Shown: positions 17,796-27,691 of the stretch, piece after piece
Layout of the letters: each line of letters begins with the position of its first letter
How positions within the stretch are numbered: the stretch's first letter is position 1
Source: Balneola vulgaris DSM 17893
GTDB lineage: Bacteria; Bacteroidota; Rhodothermia; Balneolales; Balneolaceae
Direction: 5' to 3'
Assembly: GCF_000375465.1 (NCBI RefSeq)
Contig: NZ_AQXH01000001.1
Span: 1,201,212 to 1,265,211 of the forward strand
Length of the DNA stretch: 64,000 nt
Made by a program: the position numbers and the translations under genes
Notes under the pieces: model-generated
Seen by the model: the letters and a program-made list of their open reading frames with translations, nothing else
Database searches by the model: none
Told to the model about the DNA's origin: nothing

Positions 17796-18564
17796 ACAAA
17801 ATAATCGGATCCATACTACAAAAGATGGATCTACTACTCTTTATTCAGAAGCCTTCGATCAATACTACCATAACCCTAATGGGGCTTTATCCGAAAGCAA
17901 ACAGGTTTTCTTTGAAACCTCTGGGGTGGTGCAATGCATCCAAGACCATCAAGATTTTAATGTGCTTGAAGTAGGCTTTGGAACAGGTCTAAATTTTCTA
18001 CTTTTACTTAACTATTGTTTAGAAGCTGAATCAACCTCTACCATTCATTTTTACACTGTTGAAGCTTTTCCCATTACTTCTGATACGGCAGCACAATTCG
18101 ACTTTTCTGATTTAGAACATCACACGTTACTCACTCCTTTGCTAACCGATGTTTTTAAATCTCTAAAAGCGGGAATGAATAGCTTTAAACTACTTCCTGA
18201 CTTAGATGTGTTTCTTCATGTGTATTATGGCCCATTTAGCCAATTCCAGTTCAATGAAGTAGCAGCTAGTTTCATTTTTCATGATCCATTCTCTCCTGAA
18301 GTGAACGATGAATTGTGGACATCCAATACATTTGAGACTTTAAAAAGCTTTTCTGCACCTACATGTACTCTAACTACTTACTGTGCAGCAAGTAAAGCCC
18401 GAGCAGCCATGGCTTATGCAGGGTGGTATGTTGCCAAAACCCGAGGTGCTTTGGGAAAGCGAGAAATGACCATCGCCTCTACATCCGAAGATAATCTAGT
18501 TCCGTTCAAACGTGTGAATGAGGAGAAACTCATTCAGAGATATAAAGACGGTGATTTCAGCTAA
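17788..18564 (+). CDS. mnmD: tRNA U34 5-methylaminomethyl-2-thiouridine methyltransferase MnmD
   Basis: SAM-dependent enzyme completing the mnm5s2U34 wobble modification of tRNAs for Lys, Glu and Gln. It corresponds to the N-terminal half of E. coli MnmC, without the FAD oxidase half. Visible are the SAM-binding VLEVGFGTGLNF (about residues 53-64) and the signature FHDPFSPEVNDELWT (about 168-182), with the Asp-Pro-Phe-Ser-Pro core. The C-terminal motif (TLTTYCAASKAR, GALGKREM) is also present. 258 residues. It overlaps the upstream DUF4097-like gene by 8 bp and runs convergently into serA with an 8-bp overlap. Stand-alone MnmD is common outside gamma-proteobacteria. Confidence 0.9.
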   Translation: MTEQNNRIHTTKDGSTTLYSEAFDQYYHNPNGALSESKQVFFETSGVVQCIQDHQDFNVLEVGFGTGLNFLLLLNYCLEAESTSTIHFYTVEAFPITSDTAAQFDFSDLEHHTLLTPLLTDVFKSLKAGMNSFKLLPDLDVFLHVYYGPFSQFQFNEVAASFIFHDPFSPEVNDELWTSNTFETLKSFSAPTCTLTTYCAASKARAAMAYAGWYVAKTRGALGKREMTIASTSEDNLVPFKRVNEEKLIQRYKDGDFS

Positions 18565-20146
18565 AGCTGATATATCTTAGGTTTCGAATTCCTTCTAAAC
18601 CAGCGATGTTCTGCACTTCTTGATCTTCCAAGACTTTATCTACATTCAAGGCGGTTATAGCACTCGAGCCTTTTTCAGATCTACCCAATCCTAATGCACC
18701 AATATTAATGTTATTTGCAGCTAGTGCCCCACTTACTGAAGCCAACATTCCTGGCACATCTTGGTTCTGATAAAGCAAAATATCTCCTTCTAAACGAAGC
18801 TCGATTCCATATTCATTGATCTGAACGATGCGATAATCGTTGCTCCCAAAAACGGCCGCTGAAATACTTTGGTAGTCCGATTCTTTTTCAAAACGAATGG
18901 TTACTAAGTCATTAAACGTTTTACCCTTGGCTGTAGTCACTTCTTTGATATTCAATCCACGCTCGTCGGCGTAATAACGTGCATTGATTAGGTTCACGGT
19001 ATCATCAACATAATTCGAAAGCATACCTTTTAGAATACCATCGGTGAGTACATCTGCGAATCGAGCACAATCTCCTGAGTATTCAAATTCTAAAGTACTT
19101 GCATGATTTGGGGATAACTGCATTGCTAGAGTGCCTAATCGCTCTGCTAACTCTAAATATGGCTGTACTTCGGTGTTAGTAAGCAAAGCTATAGACTTGC
19201 CATTAATGCTTCCTTTATAATTCTTATTTTCAAGCGCATCTGTAATCTGTGAAGCTATTTGTTCGGCTACTTTTTCCTGAGCTTCTTCTGTTGAAGCACC
19301 TAAGTGCGGTGTACAAATAATAGATGGATGCTTTAAGTATGTATACACTTCCTCAGTTGGTGGTTCTTGTGTATATACGTCAAGGGCTACACCTCCTAGA
19401 ACTCCAATGTCTAACAGTTTTGGTAAGTCTTCTTCAGTGAAGATTCCTCCACGAGCACAATTAACTAGTTTCATCCCTTTTTTAATACGGTCAGCATTTA
19501 CAAGTGAAACCAGCCCCCTCGTTTTTTCTGTAAGCGGAGTATGAACCGTTAAGAAGTCAGCTTGCCCAAGTAGTTCATCTAATTCAACTAATTTGGCTCC
19601 AATTTCATTGGCATGTTCATGGGTTGAAAAAGGATCATAGGCTATGATTTCCATACCAAATGCAATCATTCTTCGAGCAACTTCCGATCCAATTTTACCT
19701 AGACCAACAATCCCCAAGGTTTTTCCATGCACCTCAGTGCCCATGTACTTCTTACGATCCCAACCTCCCGCTTTTACCGTTGCTACAGCTGTAGGAATAT
19801 TTCGGGCCAATGCTATAAGCATTCCACACGTATGTTCTGCTGTAGAAATGGTGTTACCATCGGGAGTATTCATTACAAGAATACCCTTCGATGTAGCAGC
19901 TTTGATATCGATGTTATCAACACCCACGCCTGCCCTACCAATTACCTTTAGATTTGTAGCGTGATTGAGTAAATCTGCAGTGATGGTAGTTGCACTTCGT
20001 ACTACCATGGCGTCGTATTCACCGATACATGCCTTTAACTCATCCTCCGTTAATTTACCGGGCTGATGAGCGTCTACCCCTCGTTGATTAAATATATTTC
20101 CGCAAATTGGGTCTACATTATCGAGGAGTAGAACTTTATATGACAT
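18557..20146 (-). CDS. serA: D-3-phosphoglycerate dehydrogenase with C-terminal ACT domain
   Basis: First step of serine synthesis: oxidises 3-phosphoglycerate with NAD. The 529-residue long form has substrate-binding GRAGVGVDNID, NAD-binding GLGKIGSEVARR near residue 145 and HTPLTEKTRGLV. The NCARGG segment carries the catalytic Arg, and PHLGASTEEAQ carries the catalytic His. An intervening domain (about 320-450) and an ACT domain (about 455-529, starting DVPGMLASVS) follow. The ACT domain suggests allosteric control by serine, as known for this family. It is the last gene of a purF-engB-serA run, 5 bp after engB. Confidence 0.95.
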   Translation of the reverse strand: MSYKVLLLDNVDPICGNIFNQRGVDAHQPGKLTEDELKACIGEYDAMVVRSATTITADLLNHATNLKVIGRAGVGVDNIDIKAATSKGILVMNTPDGNTISTAEHTCGMLIALARNIPTAVATVKAGGWDRKKYMGTEVHGKTLGIVGLGKIGSEVARRMIAFGMEIIAYDPFSTHEHANEIGAKLVELDELLGQADFLTVHTPLTEKTRGLVSLVNADRIKKGMKLVNCARGGIFTEEDLPKLLDIGVLGGVALDVYTQEPPTEEVYTYLKHPSIICTPHLGASTEEAQEKVAEQIASQITDALENKNYKGSINGKSIALLTNTEVQPYLELAERLGTLAMQLSPNHASTLEFEYSGDCARFADVLTDGILKGMLSNYVDDTVNLINARYYADERGLNIKEVTTAKGKTFNDLVTIRFEKESDYQSISAAVFGSNDYRIVQINEYGIELRLEGDILLYQNQDVPGMLASVSGALAANNINIGALGLGRSEKGSSAITALNVDKVLEDQEVQNIAGLEGIRNLRYISFS

Positions 20147-20151
20147 AGTTT

Positions 20152-20754
20152 TTATTCTTTTGGGTCGATGAATTCTGTGATGAGTTTTTGAATCTCGGGA
20201 ATACCTTTTCGGCTGCTGGCTGAATATGCAATGATTGGAACTTCAATGTTCATTTCAGCTAAAATGTTTTTCACTTTTTTTCGAGATTGGGCCAATTTAT
20301 TATTCGAAAGCTTATCCCCTTTGGAAAGGAGTACGCAAAATGGCATCTCGTTTGAAGCCAGCCAATAGAAAAAATCTTGATCTAGGGCAGTTGGTTCGTG
20401 CCTTGCGTCTACCACATGTATAACAAGGTGAAGTGTTTCTCGCTCCGTTAGGTATTTACGGATATTCCTCCCCCAACGTTCGCGCTCTTTCTGAGGCACT
20501 TTAGCGTACCCGTAGCCTGGCAAATCAACAAAATAACAATCATCACCAATGCGGTAATAATTCATCTGTTGGGTTTTACCCGGCACATTAGACGTACGAG
20601 CTATATTCTTACGATTTACAATCGCATTGATAAGCGAAGACTTCCCAACATTCGACCGTCCCGCAAAACATACTTCGGGTAGATCGGCTTTTGGGCACTC
20701 TTCAATTTTAGTGGCACTAGTTACAAAAGTAGCTTTGCCATTAAACAAGTTCAT
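20152..20754 (-). CDS. engB: Ribosome biogenesis GTPase EngB (YsxC/YihA)
   Basis: Essential small GTPase for late assembly of the 50S subunit. The 200 residues carry G1 GRSNVGKSS near residue 32, a conserved Thr in switch I (PGKTQQMN), and G3 DLPGYGYAKV. G4 is LSKGDKLS, the usual TKxD-type variant, and G5 is YSASSRKG. Its start overlaps the 3' end of purF by 14 bp, which points to translational coupling in one operon. No oddities were seen. Confidence 0.95.
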   Translation of the reverse strand: MNLFNGKATFVTSATKIEECPKADLPEVCFAGRSNVGKSSLINAIVNRKNIARTSNVPGKTQQMNYYRIGDDCYFVDLPGYGYAKVPQKERERWGRNIRKYLTERETLHLVIHVVDARHEPTALDQDFFYWLASNEMPFCVLLSKGDKLSNNKLAQSRKKVKNILAEMNIEVPIIAYSASSRKGIPEIQKLITEFIDPKE

Positions 20755-22243
20755 TTTCTTCTTTTTCTACACCAAAATTAACGGGTACAGGATAGTTACC
20801 TGTAAAGCATGCCGTACAGTAGTCATTTTCAGAAACATTCGCTTCCTTTACAGCATTTACAAGCCCATCGGCAGAGAGATATCTTAAGCTATCAACACCG
20901 ATTTCTTCAGCGATTTTTTCCACATTCCGATCAAACTTATTCGCTATTAACTCTTCAGGAGTTGGGAAATCCATCCCGTAATAACATGGACTGATAATAG
21001 GTGGTGAACTTACTAAGAAATGAATTTCTGCCGGGTTACATGCACGAATCATATCCACTAAGTAACGGGAAGTTGTACCGCGAACAATAGAATCATCAAC
21101 GATGATAACAGAACGGCCTTCAATTACCCCACGAACTGGATTAAACTTGGTGCGAACTTTCTGCTCTCTAGATTTTTGTCCGGGAGAAATAAAGGTACGG
21201 CCAACATAATGATTACGGATTAAGCCGATATCATACTTACATTCCTTGCCCATTTTTAAGTTCTCGTTGGCATAACCAATGGCCGCTGTATTACTCGAAT
21301 CCGGAACGGAAATAACAACCGGTTTTTTATCGGCATCCATGTTGGAAACTACTTCATCAATTGGGTGCTCTTTGGCTAAAGCTTTACCAAGATTACGACG
21401 AATCTTATCTACCATCTCCCCAAAAATCATACTATCTGGGCGCGAGAAGTATACATATTCAAAAATACACTGACTTGTTTGGGTACCTGCTTTAGGCTCT
21501 ATGAAATACGATTTCACTTCCCCTTTCTCGGTAGCTTCTTTATCAATTACTACAACTTCACCTGGCTCGATATCACGAATGTATTCAGCGTCGTTGATAT
21601 CAAAGGCACACGTTTCACTAGCTACACAGAACTTACCATCTTTCTTGCCCAAGGCTAATGGTCTGAAACCATTTGGGTCGCGAACTGCAATCAATTTATC
21701 ATCGGTAAGAAGCACTAAACAGTATGCACCTTCAATTTGATGAAGAGCATCCATGATCTGCCCCATCTGATCTTGTTTGATACTATGCGATATCAAATGA
21801 AGAATGAGCTCTGTATCGGAGGTACTTTGGAAAATCACCCCTTCTTTTCTAAAGCGATCACGAATTTGCTTAGCATTTGAGAGGTTCCCATTGTGACCAA
21901 TGGCGATGTTCCCACTACGATAATGAACTCTAAATGGCTGGATATTCGCTGGGTTTTTTGAAGAACCCGAAGTTGAATAACGATTGTGACCAATAGCTGA
22001 ACGACCTTTTAAAATCTTGTTCATGATTTTTGGCTTGTTGAATACATTCAACACAAGTCCAAAATCTTTGTATGAAGGCATGATATTTCTGCCTTTTTCT
22101 TCGTCGTAGTAGCTAGTTACAATTCCAGCCGATTCTTGGCCGCGGTGTTGTAGAGAGTGCAGACCATAGTACGTGGCAAGGGCTGCTTCAGGATGATCAA
22201 AGATCCCAAAAATGCCACAATACTCGCGAGGTTTATCGCTCAT
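20741..22243 (-). CDS. purF: Amidophosphoribosyltransferase (glutamine PRPP amidotransferase)
   Basis: First committed step of purine synthesis: converts PRPP and glutamine to phosphoribosylamine. The short propeptide (MSDKPREY) precedes Cys9 in CGIFGIFDHPEA, the N-terminal nucleophile after processing. The glutaminase domain includes the GHNRYSTSG loop. The PRPP-binding loop is VIIVDDSIVRGTTS. Cysteines at QCIFEYVYFSRPDS, ISPCYYGMD and DYCTACFTGNYP match the four 4Fe-4S ligands of the B. subtilis-type enzyme, so it is probably an oxygen-sensitive iron-sulfur form. 500 residues. It is the first gene of the purF-engB-serA group, with about 200 bp of non-coding sequence upstream. Confidence 0.95.
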   Translation of the reverse strand: MSDKPREYCGIFGIFDHPEAALATYYGLHSLQHRGQESAGIVTSYYDEEKGRNIMPSYKDFGLVLNVFNKPKIMNKILKGRSAIGHNRYSTSGSSKNPANIQPFRVHYRSGNIAIGHNGNLSNAKQIRDRFRKEGVIFQSTSDTELILHLISHSIKQDQMGQIMDALHQIEGAYCLVLLTDDKLIAVRDPNGFRPLALGKKDGKFCVASETCAFDINDAEYIRDIEPGEVVVIDKEATEKGEVKSYFIEPKAGTQTSQCIFEYVYFSRPDSMIFGEMVDKIRRNLGKALAKEHPIDEVVSNMDADKKPVVISVPDSSNTAAIGYANENLKMGKECKYDIGLIRNHYVGRTFISPGQKSREQKVRTKFNPVRGVIEGRSVIIVDDSIVRGTTSRYLVDMIRACNPAEIHFLVSSPPIISPCYYGMDFPTPEELIANKFDRNVEKIAEEIGVDSLRYLSADGLVNAVKEANVSENDYCTACFTGNYPVPVNFGVEKEENELV

Positions 22244-22444
22244 TAATAATGCTCCGAATTTGATTGATTCTTGAAGTGTACTAAGATAACAAATGATAAT
22301 CGGAATTTTGAATTAGATATGGTTTAAACAAAACTTCTTGATGTATTTTTTCAAACATAGATTTTAAGGCCTATTTCTTAAAGCTATATTTCCTATTAAT
22401 GAGGCAACTAACTATACTTGACGAAAATTTAAAAGTGTGGATTT

Positions 22445-23623
22445 ATGGCAACAAATGTAGCAGCACCTGCTTCTTCAACTTGGTATAACACCAATTGGAT
22501 TATTGATAAAAAGACCGACTTAATTTGGTTTATAGGTGGTGCCTTAGGCGGGTACTTACTCATGTTTATGTATGCCGGGCTAGGCTGGGATATGGTAACT
22601 ATTTGGTTTTTCTGGGTAGCATTTATCGACAGCCCCCACTTCTTTGGAACTTATAGCCGCACTTATCTAGACAAGCAAGAATTCAAACAACGTAAGAAGT
22701 TGTTGCTTTGGAGTTTACTGTGGTTCCTAGCAGGCCCTATTGCTATCCTCTCTGCTTATTTGCTGTACAACAATGGCTCTGCTAACTATGAGACCCCATG
22801 GATTCTTTTTACTACCCTATTTGGGTTATGGGCTTACTGGCACGTAGTTCGTCAACATTATGGCTTTCTAGCTCTGTATAAGAAAAAGAATAAAGAAGAC
22901 GTTAAATGGGATTACTACCTAGACTCTTCTCTTCTTTACACAGGGTTGTTACTCCCATTTGTAGTATTTATCGTTCGATTTCCAGAAACGAACACCCTTA
23001 TTGCTCCCGTTTTAACTTCCATTGAAAGCACACTTGGGATTTCAGCAGTTCAACTAGTATCGGTAACTACACTCTCTATTATTGGCACCTTAGCCATCGT
23101 GTATATCGTGCGTCAGGTAGTACTTGTGCGCCAAGGTAAACATGTAAGCTTACCAAAAGCATTGTTCTTATTAGCTGTTATACCCTTGCATATTTTTATC
23201 TGCTATTCGGATGCGGTATTAACAGCAGGCTTACTTGGATTCGGTGCTTTCGTAACCATCTTTCATGATTTACAATACCATGCAATTGTGTGGTTCCATC
23301 ACAAAAACAGATACAAGAAAAGCAAAGACCCAAGTAAGTTTGGTTGGTCGGCTAAACTTACCAAATCGCTCCCACGCTATATCCTAACCGCGGTTGCTAT
23401 GGGGGTCATCTTCCGAGTTATTGGTTGTACCTTTGAAGTACACCCGGGCTGCATCCCCGTTATGATTACCAGTAAAAAAATGATGTTTGCTGACTTTGGA
23501 ACCGATCGATTACTGCAAGCACTATTATTAGGCTTTGCACTTCATCATTATTTCTTAGATCAGTTTATTTGGAGAACAAGCAAAGACAAAGAGCTTGCCA
23601 AAGATCTTAAGATTAATGATTAA
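22445..23623 (+). CDS. Histidine-rich polytopic membrane protein, function unknown
   Basis: I cannot assign a family with confidence. The 392 residues contain about eight to nine hydrophobic segments. His clusters lie close to helix ends: DSPHFFGTYSRTYLD (about 60-75), WHVVRQHYGFL (about 137-147), FHDLQYHAIVWFHHKN (about 278-293) and ALHHYFLDQFIWR (about 367-379). Several spaced His motifs at membrane interfaces are typical of di-metal membrane oxygenases, hydroxylases or carotenoid-cleaving Brp/Blh proteins, but the exact motifs do not match those I know. The last four bases of the gene overlap the convergent histidine kinase gene. No operon partner is visible. Confidence 0.7.
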   Translation: MATNVAAPASSTWYNTNWIIDKKTDLIWFIGGALGGYLLMFMYAGLGWDMVTIWFFWVAFIDSPHFFGTYSRTYLDKQEFKQRKKLLLWSLLWFLAGPIAILSAYLLYNNGSANYETPWILFTTLFGLWAYWHVVRQHYGFLALYKKKNKEDVKWDYYLDSSLLYTGLLLPFVVFIVRFPETNTLIAPVLTSIESTLGISAVQLVSVTTLSIIGTLAIVYIVRQVVLVRQGKHVSLPKALFLLAVIPLHIFICYSDAVLTAGLLGFGAFVTIFHDLQYHAIVWFHHKNRYKKSKDPSKFGWSAKLTKSLPRYILTAVAMGVIFRVIGCTFEVHPGCIPVMITSKKMMFADFGTDRLLQALLLGFALHHYFLDQFIWRTSKDKELAKDLKIND

Positions 23624-25734
23624 GAGCTTTTTGGAAGTTTAATAATGAATGTACTGCCTTCGTTTTCTTTTGATTCGAAAGTCAAACTTCCATTCATACG
23701 TTCAACAAATTCTTTACAGATACTAAGCCCGAAGCCACTCCCTTTTTCTTGAGCAGTTCCTCTTCGGGTTTCTGAAAAGGGTTTGAATAAAGTGTCTCTC
23801 ATGCTTTCTGGAATCCCTATTCCCGTGTCTTTGATGCTGAATCTAACCATATTATCATCCTCAGAGTCCTCAATGGATTGAATAAATATATTCCCTCCCT
23901 TTGGGGTAAACTTAATCGCATTCGTGATTAAATTACGTACCACCAATCGTAATGCGTTGCTATCTGCAAGTGCATTTGTAACGGTATATTGTTGATGTAC
24001 TTCTATATTCTTGGCTTCAATTTGAAGAGAGTGATTATCAATAACTCCTTCCACTACCGGCTGAATATTTATGTTGTCGATGGAAAGTTTAACACCACTT
24101 AATTGTTCACGTGCCCATGCGAGCAAGTTCTCCATCGTATCCACATTCTTCCGCATAGTAGGCTCAATATTCTTCACCAAATCCTTAATCTCTGATAAGG
24201 TGAGATGATCAGAGTTAATGAGATAAAGCAACCCTTGCATGGACGATAATGGAGAGCGGAGATCATGAGAAATGATGGCAAAAAGCTTGTCTTTCGTTTT
24301 ACTTACTTGTTCAAGCTCCTCTTTTTGATTCTGTAGTTGAGCATTCAACTCTTCCATTTTTCGAGTAGCTCTATAACTCTGAATCAGAAGTATAAAAATG
24401 AGCGCAATCACAATAGATGCCGCTAAAATCAATATAAATTGTATTTCTAAACGAGCCTCTTGTTCATGCTGTTTTTCCTCAAGCAGTCGATTTAACTCTG
24501 TTTGCCGATCTAACTCCAGCTCACTTCTAAATTCCGCAATTTTACTATTCGACTCTACTTCCTTAAGGCTATCATTTACATGAACAAACTCTTCATAAAC
24601 AACCAATGCTTCATTATAAGCCCCATTTAATTTATATGACTCATATAAATACTCTCTTGCATCTTGAATCATTGGCAAACTGCCTATCATTTCAGCTTGT
24701 ACATAAGCTTTTTTGAGCCAATCAATCGCTTTTGGGTAATCTTTTTGAAAGAAATATAGCTGGCCCAAGCCAAATTGATTGAAGTAGATCCCTTGTGGAA
24801 TATTTAATGTAACACAATACTCTAACGATTCACTTAAATACTCATAGGCCTGATCATATTCGCCCATATCTACATATAGCTTTCCCATATTGAATAGAAT
24901 CTGATAGGGCGGGATATTTTGGCGGACCTTTTTATGAAGCTCCAATGCTTCTTTGTACAAGGATTCTGCTTCCGAATATTCTTCTTGACCTGTTTTAGCA
25001 TTGGCCAGGTTCATCAAGATGCGTAATCGCTCGCTATCAAGTTCTTTTTCTTCAACGAGAGTTAGCGCTCTTTCTAGGTAAAAGACCGCTTTATCAAATT
25101 CTTTAAAGTTTGTATAGCTATCACCGAGGTTGTTTAACCCAATGATCAAAATGAGTGTATCTCCTGATTGTTCAGCAAAGCGTAACGAAGATAAATAGCT
25201 TTCGAATCCAGAAATTCTATCCCCTATTTTCATATAGGAAGAAGCTCTGTTCATCGTGATTCCTGCTCCCATTCTATCTCTACTTTCAGCAGGTACGCGA
25301 TCTAAATATTTCTCAGCTTGATTGAAAGCGTTAATAGCCTCAATGTTATTCTCTCTATAATTATAGGCTACCGCTTCAAAATTATGCATCCTTGCGCGGT
25401 ACTTACTTTCAGGATGTGTAAGGATAAGATGTTGGATAAGGGTTTCAGCAGAATCGAGTAGTTTTTCTGTGAGGTAGGCATCAACTAAAGTCAATTCAGA
25501 CCTTACAATACCATCATCGAAATCAATCTCTATAGAAATGGATTTTGCTTCTCTAGCCTTCTGCTTGGCTAGTTCTATATTCCCTTTATTAATCTCATTG
25601 GATAACTCATCCAATAAATTCACTACATACGATGTATCTAGCGAAGCATTGTGCTTCACTGATTGTGCCATTATCCCTGTTGAAATGAACACGTACAGCA
25701 ATACCACGAATGCAATTCGTAGCACTTTCCTCAT
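23620..25734 (-). CDS. TPR-containing membrane sensor histidine kinase
   Basis: Two-component sensor of a type common in Bacteroidota. A signal peptide or first helix (VLRIAFVVLLYVFISTGIMAQ) puts the N-terminal region in the periplasm. About 30-390 is a run of tetratricopeptide repeats, with features such as NNLGDSYTNFKEFDKAVFYL and FNMGKLYVDMGEYDQAYEYL. A transmembrane helix (about 432-452) and a coiled coil (about 453-485) follow. HisKA has the phosphoacceptor His in AIISHDLRSPLSS (about residue 490), and HATPase_c has NLITNAIKFTP and DTGIGI with GSGFGLSI. 704 residues, no receiver domain attached and no regulator gene adjacent, so its partner is unknown. Confidence 0.92.
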   Translation of the reverse strand: MRKVLRIAFVVLLYVFISTGIMAQSVKHNASLDTSYVVNLLDELSNEINKGNIELAKQKAREAKSISIEIDFDDGIVRSELTLVDAYLTEKLLDSAETLIQHLILTHPESKYRARMHNFEAVAYNYRENNIEAINAFNQAEKYLDRVPAESRDRMGAGITMNRASSYMKIGDRISGFESYLSSLRFAEQSGDTLILIIGLNNLGDSYTNFKEFDKAVFYLERALTLVEEKELDSERLRILMNLANAKTGQEEYSEAESLYKEALELHKKVRQNIPPYQILFNMGKLYVDMGEYDQAYEYLSESLEYCVTLNIPQGIYFNQFGLGQLYFFQKDYPKAIDWLKKAYVQAEMIGSLPMIQDAREYLYESYKLNGAYNEALVVYEEFVHVNDSLKEVESNSKIAEFRSELELDRQTELNRLLEEKQHEQEARLEIQFILILAASIVIALIFILLIQSYRATRKMEELNAQLQNQKEELEQVSKTKDKLFAIISHDLRSPLSSMQGLLYLINSDHLTLSEIKDLVKNIEPTMRKNVDTMENLLAWAREQLSGVKLSIDNINIQPVVEGVIDNHSLQIEAKNIEVHQQYTVTNALADSNALRLVVRNLITNAIKFTPKGGNIFIQSIEDSEDDNMVRFSIKDTGIGIPESMRDTLFKPFSETRRGTAQEKGSGFGLSICKEFVERMNGSLTFESKENEGSTFIIKLPKSS

Positions 25735-25843
25735 TATTTTCCCCTTAGCTTTTTTGAAACCTATGTAATAATAAGGATTATCGTTTAATACTCATCATTC
25801 ATTAATAGAATGTCTTATTTCTTATCTAAATATTACAACTCCA

Positions 25844-25880
25844 TAAAAAAAGCCCTCCAGAACTTCTGAAGGGCTTTTAT
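25844..25880 (-). terminator. Intrinsic terminator after the OsmC gene
   Basis: On the minus strand AAAAGCCCTT and GGGCTTTT arms are followed by a T-rich run, about 20 bp past the osmC stop. The opposite strand is weaker but could also act for transcripts from the left. Confidence 0.8.
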
Positions 25881-25900
25881 AATTGAGTAAATACAGGAGC

Positions 25901-26329
25901 TTAGTTTTTTAAACTTGCTTCTAATTCAATATTCACCGCTTTTAATGCGCGCGAAACTGGGCAAGCATCTTTAGTTGCTTCTGCAATTTTCTGAAACTCC
26001 GACTCATCCATGCCTGGCACATCGGCAACGGCAGTCAACTTGATTGTACTTATGGTTGGTGCACCATCAACTGTTTCTAGTGTAACTACCGCTTTAGTAT
26101 CTACACTATTTGATTCATGGCCTGCCGAATGAAGTTCATTTGATAGAGCCATCGAATAACAACCTGCATGTGCAGCACCAATCAACTCTTCTGGGTTCGT
26201 TCCTTCCCCTTGCTCAAAACGAGAGGCAAAAGTATAGGAGCTTTCGAATGCTCCACTTTCTACTTCTACAGTTCCATTTCCACTTTTAAGATCTCCGTTC
26301 CAAACGGCGGATGCTTTTTTATCTGGCAT
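25901..26329 (-). CDS. osmC: OsmC-type organic peroxide reductase
   Basis: Thiol peroxidase for organic hydroperoxides, acting as a homodimer in the cytoplasm. The 142 residues begin MPDKKASAVWNGDLKSGNGT, as in the OsmC subfamily rather than Ohr. The two catalytic cysteines are in GAAHAGCYSMALS (about residue 57) and KDACPVSRALKAV (about residue 122). The conserved Arg in TFASRFEQGEG and the GTNPEELIGAAHA segment complete the site. It is monocistronic with its own terminator. Confidence 0.92.
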   Translation of the reverse strand: MPDKKASAVWNGDLKSGNGTVEVESGAFESSYTFASRFEQGEGTNPEELIGAAHAGCYSMALSNELHSAGHESNSVDTKAVVTLETVDGAPTISTIKLTAVADVPGMDESEFQKIAEATKDACPVSRALKAVNIELEASLKN

Positions 26330-26422
26330 AATTTCCTCTTTTAAATTTTTGGTTATTCTGTGGTCTTAACAAAGTCCTATGCTTTGTCATTCAATACATT
26401 GCTTACATTCTTGTAAAAGGTA

Positions 26423-27598
26423 TTAATTCTCTTCGTGATATCGAGATATATGGACGATTCCGAATATTGGTCCGAATACTAATATCCAGAATATATACGG
26501 ACTTTGTGTAGACGTCCACAGTGAATTGATAATTTGAATGCTCACAATAGTTAAGGCGAAACCAATACTGTTCACAATGGTTAAACCGGTTGCTACATAA
26601 GCGGGATTTGAAGATCGAGTAACGAGGGTCGAAAACTGTGGCGAATCTGGGATGACGAAAATTCCCCATATAAACAGTAGCAGCATAAATAGTATTGGAC
26701 TTCCGACAAATGTGAAGGGGATTAGAAAGCCACACAATCCAGACACCACTAGTGATATCAATGCTACTTTTCTACTTCCAAAGCGATAGGCAAAATAACC
26801 ACCAATGGCACAACTCACGGCTCCTACTCCAATTATTAAAAAAGAATACAGAGATATTGACCATTCTACTTCGGAATGAAGTTGTATGTAAGCCATCAAT
26901 AATACAGGAATAAATGCCCAAAAAGCATACAATTCCCACATATGCCCAAAGTATCCAAATGCTGCAGAGCGGAAGTTTTTATCTTTGAATGCTTCAAATA
27001 ACACTTTTGGTGTAAACACCCCGCCTGTACTTCTAAAAGGTCCATTTGGTACGGTTAGGAATAGCAATATCCCTCCTAATGATGCAAGAATAGAGGTTCC
27101 AGCCATTACAAACTTCCAAGGCCAGTCACTACCCAGAAACTTTAATAAATGAGGGAAAGCGGTACCTAACACTAATGCCCCTACAAGATAACCCAATGCT
27201 TTTCCTAGACCCTTCACATGCCAATCAGCAGCAATTTTCATCCCCACTGGATAGATACCAGCTAAGAAAAATCCTGTGAGTACTCTTGCCGTAATTACTT
27301 CAGAAACACCTGTTGCCCATATACAGGAAAAATTGGCCAAGGATCCCGCCAGCGCACAAAGTAGAAATACCTTAACCGGTGAAAAACGATCCGCCATATT
27401 TAATGCTGCAAAAACCAGCGTGCCCAAAATGAAACCAGCCTGAACTGCCATTGTTATAAATCCTATAAAGGATTGGTCGACCCCTAGTTCAGTGATTAAA
27501 TCTGGTACCACCACGTTCCCTGCAAACCATAAGGAAGTCCCCGCAAATTGTGCTATAACGATTACAGGTAAAATGTGGGAGGGGATTCTTTTTTCCAT
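26423..27598 (-). CDS. Major facilitator superfamily transporter
   Basis: A 391-residue protein with 12 predicted membrane helices in two six-helix halves. The loop between helices 2 and 3 reads MADRFSPVKVFL, a loose form of the MFS motif A. A cytoplasmic loop around residue 195-215 separates the halves. Nothing in the sequence fixes the substrate, and the nearest genes give no pathway hint. The 153-bp repeat array lies upstream, in its promoter region. Secondary hydrophobic features such as GFILGTLVFAALNMADRFSP match sugar or drug exporters equally well. Confidence 0.85.
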   Translation of the reverse strand: MEKRIPSHILPVIVIAQFAGTSLWFAGNVVVPDLITELGVDQSFIGFITMAVQAGFILGTLVFAALNMADRFSPVKVFLLCALAGSLANFSCIWATGVSEVITARVLTGFFLAGIYPVGMKIAADWHVKGLGKALGYLVGALVLGTAFPHLLKFLGSDWPWKFVMAGTSILASLGGILLFLTVPNGPFRSTGGVFTPKVLFEAFKDKNFRSAAFGYFGHMWELYAFWAFIPVLLMAYIQLHSEVEWSISLYSFLIIGVGAVSCAIGGYFAYRFGSRKVALISLVVSGLCGFLIPFTFVGSPILFMLLLFIWGIFVIPDSPQFSTLVTRSSNPAYVATGLTIVNSIGFALTIVSIQIINSLWTSTQSPYIFWILVFGPIFGIVHISRYHEEN

Positions 27599-27691
27599 AG
27601 CGCCAAAGAAACGAAGAGAAGATGTGAGATGCTATGGTGTAATGATCTTATTTCCTTTCCACTCATCGGTTTCTTAAATGCCACATAGCTC

